A DNA stretch of 64,000 nt from Cupriavidus taiwanensis LMG 19424. GTDB lineage: Bacteria > Pseudomonadota > Gammaproteobacteria > Burkholderiales > Burkholderiaceae. The stretch spans positions 986,001 to 1,050,000 of the forward strand of contig NC_010530.1 of the NCBI RefSeq assembly GCF_000069785.1, given 5' to 3'. This document shows positions 60,014 to 64,000 of this stretch, one piece after another. A program made the position numbers and the translations under genes. The notes below the pieces were generated by a model. That model was not told the origin of the DNA. It saw only the letters and a list, made by a program, of their open reading frames with translations, and searched no databases. The number at the start of each line of letters is the position of its first letter. Within the stretch, counting starts at the first letter, position 1.

Positions 60014-60097
60014 CTAACTGGTCTGGTACAGGAGCCAAACATCTTGGTCGAGATTGCTCTCCGCGATTTGATAGGGCTTCAGGTTAGTGGAGCTCAT
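60014..60097 (-). pseudogene. 27-codon stub of a third immunity paralog
   Basis: Reads MSSTNLKPYQIAESNLDQDV and on to WLLYQTS before TAG, matching the first 26 residues of the two full paralogs (KPYQATRDIDQDAWFLYHTT, RPYDIPRNLDQDAWFLYQTT). The rest of the gene is deleted. Confidence 0.75.
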
Positions 60098-60215
60098 TGA
60101 GTATCGTCAGGATTGCTGGCTTACGCGCGGGCAGGGCGCGTTCGGGCTGGGTGTTCCCAGACTTCATGCAATGGCTGGACTTGGCCTCATATTCCTGAAT
60201 CGACCAGACGTCTTG

Positions 60216-60380
60216 TCAGAGCTTTGGATCCGATTGGTCAATGTCTCATTGCCAGATGGCTGTGCCATAGTCGTAGACTACATCGGGCATTGTCTCACCT
60301 TGATTGAAATAGCGGCGCGAATTGGCCCTCGATGGGATCACGGACAAGGCTGGCCGGCTTCGCAGGTAGGCCAAGGTCGT
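60216..60380 (-). pseudogene. Decayed C-terminal extension of the second immunity gene
   Basis: In the same frame after the TAG at 60381, the sequence still encodes RANSRRYFNQGETMPDVV, then YDYGTAIWQ, a TGA in place of Trp, and DIDQSDPKL, closely matching the end of the paralog at 61620-62675. The CPKSGYW part is gone. Two nonsense codons therefore removed this domain. Confidence 0.8.
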
Positions 60381-61253
60381 CTAGGGTATTTGACAACTCG
60401 AAGGTTTTTCGACGAGGTACCAGTCTGAGTCGAGGGCTGTCGTTTCGAGAAACGAGATGAATCCGGTGTCATCACCATCGTCTGGCAGATCAAAATTCGC
60501 TAGCATGTCGAATGGCTTCCCCCAGCGTAAGCGAAACGCCGGCTGCATTGGCTGGCCTTGCACACAGAAGGCAAGGCTGAAGTCATCCGCTCCTCGAAGC
60601 CATTGAGACGGTATCCACACGCCGGTTTGCGGGCATGGCTCTCCCGGCTTAACACTAACATCGTGATTTATTGAATGGCGAGGATATTCCTTTGGAGGTG
60701 CGATCAAGCCTAAGCTTGCCGCATTTTGGATATCGTCTCCAAAATCTCCCTTATGACTATCATCACGGTTAACCAGTTCATAATCATGCTTGTGCAAATC
60801 TCGCTCACGCCAGTAGCTACCGGCCCACTCGTTATTCCTAAGGGTGGTCGCTCCGGTGCTGCATGCATGGCTCATTCTATCGAAGGATTCATCCCAGCGC
60901 CTGCGTTGTTCTTCTGTCATCCATCCGAGGGGCTGTTCAACGATTCCTCGATAGTCTGTCGCCGGTGAGTTCAGAAATCCTATCATAGGCATATAGTCCC
61001 CGCCGTGCTGAATGAGCTTGATGCCCCGTCGGATATTTTCGGCATGAGACAAGTAGCGGGACACCCAGTAGTCGAGGCGAGCCGCGCCGTGTAGCCCATG
61101 TCCGGTGATGAATCCGTTGTATAAGTCAGCGAAATCCGCGCAAAGCTGGGCGCAAATCTCGTAGTAGGGAATCGACGTGGTGTGGTAAAGGAACCATGCG
61201 TCCTGATCAATATCGCGCGTGGCCTGGTAGGGCTTCGAATCTCGCTTGCTCAT
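60381..61253 (-). CDS. Immunity-like protein 2, truncated
   Basis: 290 residues, paralog of the next gene. Shares the DQDAWFLY...YYE start, RLDYWVSRYLSHAENIRRGIKLI, the GATTLRNNEW motif and the CPQTGVWIPSQWLRGADDFSLAF region. Ends early at TAG where the paralog continues for about 60 residues. Its ATG overlaps the stop of a toxin-tail remnant (ATGA). Likely orphan immunity to a related toxin. Confidence 0.72.
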   Translation of the reverse strand: MSKRDSKPYQATRDIDQDAWFLYHTTSIPYYEICAQLCADFADLYNGFITGHGLHGAARLDYWVSRYLSHAENIRRGIKLIQHGGDYMPMIGFLNSPATDYRGIVEQPLGWMTEEQRRRWDESFDRMSHACSTGATTLRNNEWAGSYWRERDLHKHDYELVNRDDSHKGDFGDDIQNAASLGLIAPPKEYPRHSINHDVSVKPGEPCPQTGVWIPSQWLRGADDFSLAFCVQGQPMQPAFRLRWGKPFDMLANFDLPDDGDDTGFISFLETTALDSDWYLVEKPSSCQIP

Positions 61254-61619
61254 TTTGTGGGTAGTGCTACGAAGGTGCTTTTAGCATCTTCATGGCTCCG
61301 GTCAGAGAAACTCAGTTTGGGTCGAAGGGCCAATCAACTTCGTCAGAGCCTGTCGTGTTGTTTGCATAGGTCACACTTGGCGCTTCTGAGTATCTCTCTC
61401 TGTACCGTCAGTCAAAGACAGCGGCGATAATTTTACGGGCTTGCGAACTACAGCGTGGATTCAGTTGCGCGGAGCTTGGCTGGAGCGCGGGATTCAAGGC
61501 TCATTCAGGTGGAGTAGCTTCAGCTGTTGGCGGGTGGGAGCCGGCTCATAAGCTGCCAGCCAGCATCCGGTCTCAAGATGAACTGTGTTCTAGCTAGGTT
61601 TCATTCAGTGAAGCATGCC
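61254..61619 (-). pseudogene. Remnant of a second toxin C-terminus plus unassigned sequence
   Basis: Minus-strand codons between 61327 and 61251 read LSFSDRSHEDAKSTFVALPTK then TGA, homologous to the end of the effector (GFSDWNHEDAKGIIVALPDS). The stop overlaps the immunity start exactly as in the intact pair. About 290 further bases show no recognisable gene. Confidence 0.7.
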
Positions 61620-62675
61620 TTAGAGCTTCGGATCCGACTGGTCAGTGTCCCATTGCCAGATTGTGGTGCCGTAATCGGAGACCACTTCAGGCATGGTGTC
61701 GCCTTGGTGAAAATAGCGGCGGGAGTTGGCTTTGGCCGGGGTCATCCAATAGCCAGATTTAGGACACGATTGACTAGATTGGCACCGCAGGTGGGGGGCT
61801 TCCGCGGCCGCAGGTTGGACTGCAGGTCGTGCAACGAAATGCCAAACTGTATCGACAGCAGTCGTCTTAAGGGGCGTGATTAGCCGATCCTCGGGATCTT
61901 CGTCTGGAAGCGGAAACTCAGCCCATATGTCATAGGGCTTTCCCCAGTGTAGTTGGAAAGCTGGCTGCATTAACCGCCCGCGAACGCAGAAGGCGAGGCT
62001 AAAATCCTTCGCGCCATGAAGCCATTGAGCTGGCACCCACACGCCGGTTTGCGGGCAAGGCTCTCCCGCTTTGGCGCGTACATTTGTTTTTACCGGGTGA
62101 TGCGGATAGGTCGTTGGTGGGGCGAGCAACCCGCGTTGAGTCAGACTTTGGATGTAGTCTTTCAAGTCACCGGTATGTCCATTGTCGCGATCTACCAGCT
62201 CATATTCATGTCTGTGAAGATCACGCTCTAACCAATTTCTTCCGCTCCATTCGTTGTTCCTCAGTGTAGTTGCACCAATGGTGCATGCACCACTCAGACG
62301 ATTGAAGCTTTCGTTCCAGCGCTCGCGTTGCTCCTCTGTCATCCATTCCAGTGGCTGCTCCACAAGGCCACGATAGTCTGAAGCGGCTGCATCGAGAATA
62401 TCGGCCATAGGCATATAGTCATCCCCTACCTGAATGAGCTTGATGCCGCGGCGGATATTGTCAGCGTGAGCAAAGTAGCGGGACACCCAGTAATCCAGTC
62501 GACCTGCTCCGTGTCGCCCGTGGTCGGTGATGAAACGGTTGTATAACTCCGCGAATTCAACGCTCAACTGAGCGCATGATTCGTAGTATGACGGCGAAGT
62601 GGTCTGATAGAGAAACCACGCATCTTGGTCGAGATTGCGCGGTATATCGTAAGGCCTAAAATTAGATCTGCTCAT
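61620..62675 (-). CDS. Immunity-like protein 1 (complete)
   Basis: 351 residues, soluble, unrecognised by name but resembling immunity families linked to PAAR/Rhs effectors in Burkholderiales. Helical N-terminal domain (1-200) with RLDYWVSRYFAHADNIRRGI and GATTLRNNEWS, a Cys/Trp module CPQTGVWVPAQWL near 220, and a second CPKSGYW module (about 300-340) ending DYGTTIWQWDTDQSD. ATGA overlap with the effector stop shows translational coupling. Confidence 0.75.
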   Translation of the reverse strand: MSRSNFRPYDIPRNLDQDAWFLYQTTSPSYYESCAQLSVEFAELYNRFITDHGRHGAGRLDYWVSRYFAHADNIRRGIKLIQVGDDYMPMADILDAAASDYRGLVEQPLEWMTEEQRERWNESFNRLSGACTIGATTLRNNEWSGRNWLERDLHRHEYELVDRDNGHTGDLKDYIQSLTQRGLLAPPTTYPHHPVKTNVRAKAGEPCPQTGVWVPAQWLHGAKDFSLAFCVRGRLMQPAFQLHWGKPYDIWAEFPLPDEDPEDRLITPLKTTAVDTVWHFVARPAVQPAAAEAPHLRCQSSQSCPKSGYWMTPAKANSRRYFHQGDTMPEVVSDYGTTIWQWDTDQSDPKL

Positions 62676-64000
62676 TTGCCACTGTCCGGTAGTGCCACAA
62701 TAATACCTTTAGCGTCCTCATGATTCCAGTCAGAGAACCCCCAGTTGGTATTGTACGGACCTTTGACATGGGGGTCTCCAGGCCTATTCCGCACTGGAGC
62801 GGGGACTTTCTGCCCGGTTATGTCTTCCCATTCGATACGAGTGTCGGGTTGACCGCCACGTCCAGGCAGGGGAAGGCCCGATCCAGAGTCAATTCTCGGT
62901 CGCGTATTTGAAGCTTTGTCCCATGCCGGAGTGAACACGATCTGTTCCGCGCCACCAATCAGATGATATGGAGTGCCGTTTAATTTTTGTGATGCGGCTG
63001 GCCCTTTCCATATTGGGAGTGTCTCCCCTGCGGCCAGTTCATAGACTACGTATTGGCCATTCTGATTCCATTCCGGCTTGACCGCGAGCCTCGCGCGCCA
63101 GTCGGCGCGGTTTTTTAGGCTGTGAAAAGTTTTCTCATCAACCCAGAACATGCCACCGGCCGCACTTGTCGGATCAACAACGCGATACAACTTAGCCGGA
63201 CCTACGATCTTGCTAGGCGTTAATTTACCAGACTCGAAGGTTCTAATCGTCGCATCGTCGAGCGACGGTGGCGTTGGAAGACCCGCTTCCCTGAGCTTCT
63301 TGATACGGGCTTCCAGTTGGACCTTGATAGCTTCCACCTCTCTATCAGTGGGTGCAGGATGAGGAAATGCATTTCCGGTTCTGACCCACTTGGGCGGATG
63401 CCTGTTCATCAAAGCAGCCGCACCCTGCTGACTGATCGGCGCAATCCATCCCTTGTTATGCGTTTGCGTATAGGCAATCCAGGCATGATCATCCAGCCGC
63501 TTAGCCGTGATCTTCAGGATCGTGCGAATCGGCCCAGTAAACTGCTCGAGCCCATTTGCCATCTTCTGCTTGTTCTTGCCAAGGAAATCAAGAAAATCGT
63601 TCAGTTTCTCCCGCGTCGATCCCGGCACAATATACTTCAGCCTGCCCAGCAACTTCTCAGTCTTTTCCGCTGCCGCGAGGAACTGCGCCTTCAATTTGGC
63701 ACCATTGACCAACCCTGCTAGCTCAGTGATCTTCTTCGAGCAGAATCGGTAGATGTCAGCCACCCCTTCCTTGGTTGCCCATTTCACGACCCTGGAACTG
63801 CTCAGAAACTCGGTAATCTTGGGCAGGGCGGCATCCAGTGCCTGATTGGTGGCGCGGCCCAGCTTGGTAGCATCGAAAAGCTCATCTACCCGCCGCAAGT
63901 ACTTGCGGATGTAGACAAAGGCGATCTTGATGACCCCTTTGATTACCGAGCCGACCTCGGGGAAGAAGCCGATAATGGTCAGGGCGATGAAGAAGAGGAT
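62672..64000 (-). CDS. Polymorphic toxin / T6SS-type effector, C-terminal part (5' end outside window)
   Basis: At least 442 codons, open to the window edge. A hydrophobic helix pair (ILFFIALTIIGFFPEVGSV) is followed by a helical stretch typical of PAAR-TM effectors. The C-terminal 250 residues carry KLYRVVDPTSAAGGMFWV, WNQNGQYVVYELAAGE and GGAEQIVF, an arrangement that suggests an ADP-ribosyltransferase-like toxin, though this is unproven. The N-terminal delivery domain is not visible. Confidence 0.72.
   Translation of the reverse strand: MLFFIALTIIGFFPEVGSVIKGVIKIAFVYIRKYLRRVDELFDATKLGRATNQALDAALPKITEFLSSSRVVKWATKEGVADIYRFCSKKITELAGLVNGAKLKAQFLAAAEKTEKLLGRLKYIVPGSTREKLNDFLDFLGKNKQKMANGLEQFTGPIRTILKITAKRLDDHAWIAYTQTHNKGWIAPISQQGAAALMNRHPPKWVRTGNAFPHPAPTDREVEAIKVQLEARIKKLREAGLPTPPSLDDATIRTFESGKLTPSKIVGPAKLYRVVDPTSAAGGMFWVDEKTFHSLKNRADWRARLAVKPEWNQNGQYVVYELAAGETLPIWKGPAASQKLNGTPYHLIGGAEQIVFTPAWDKASNTRPRIDSGSGLPLPGRGGQPDTRIEWEDITGQKVPAPVRNRPGDPHVKGPYNTNWGFSDWNHEDAKGIIVALPDSGK

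Noticed and set aside
60087..60428. 113-codon rightward frame
   Set aside because: It lies opposite the decayed immunity C-terminus, whose homology to the neighbouring paralog shows the minus strand is the meaningful one.
1..64000. CRISPR arrays, rRNA and tRNA genes
   Set aside because: No regularly spaced repeat array was seen, no cloverleaf with a CCA end was recognised at the element ends or elsewhere, and no rRNA-like sequence was found.

Overview
The window is high-GC DNA with short intergenic gaps and gene content typical of a betaproteobacterium of the Cupriavidus/Ralstonia/Burkholderia group. That assignment is an inference from families, codon use and gene order; no rRNA or tRNA gene is present to confirm it. 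Two regions (about 30.1-34.1 kb and 59.5-64 kb) have clearly lower GC and look acquired.

Region 1 (1-28.8 kb) is ordinary chromosome. It holds the end of a peroxiredoxin-glutaredoxin hybrid, a dihydrolipoamide-dehydrogenase-like flavoprotein, a TetR regulator, a TonB-dependent siderophore receptor, a SRAP abasic-site protein, an acyl/acetyl-CoA synthetase, a BON-domain protein, an AraC/GlxA-type regulator, an exported M20 carboxypeptidase, a lipoprotein phospholipase D, a 2-oxoglutarate/Fe(II) oxygenase and a Cu/Zn SOD lipoprotein. A complete RND efflux locus follows: a LysR regulator divergent from a lipase-like gene, then adaptor, pump and outer-membrane channel, in the order known for CeoR-LlpE-CeoAB-OpcM / BpeEF-OprC. 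After it come a SRPBCC/PEBP run-on frame, a DUF2127 membrane protein, an ExeM/NucH-type nuclease, an ABM-domain protein and pssA.

Region 2 (about 28.79-53.38 kb) is a roughly 24.5 kb integrative element in the 3' end of pssA. It is bounded by a 101-bp imperfect repeat (pssA tail, with a 26-bp identical core) and by 25-bp arm-type repeats, with a P4-type tyrosine integrase just inside the left end. Leftward genes (30.1-38.1 kb) include three paralogous membrane proteins with an identically spaced four-cysteine module, an FG-GAP exported protein (rightward), small exported proteins, an RHH-like protein and an XRE repressor. Rightward genes (38.3-46.1 kb) are mostly tiny, translationally coupled and unrecognised. 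They are followed by two convergent HEPN-motif proteins, a second coupled run (48.2-50.9 kb, with a metallophosphoesterase and a DUF6283-like protein), an SOS-box-controlled small gene and a hexapeptide acyltransferase. I see no capsid, replication or conjugation gene. A semi-palindromic motif (TAAGTCAYNAGTGA-like) occurs about eight times, nearly always at the head of a transcription unit, and suggests an element-wide regulon.

Region 3 (53.4-59.5 kb) returns to chromosome: an MFS transporter and TetR gene, a divergent DHA2-type MFS exporter, a 5'-nucleotidase lipoprotein and a small exported protein. Region 4 (59.5-64 kb) is a leftward polymorphic-toxin locus. The C-terminal part of a large membrane-associated effector is coupled to an immunity-like gene, followed by a decayed copy of the effector tail coupled to a second, truncated immunity paralog, and then a 27-codon stub of a third.
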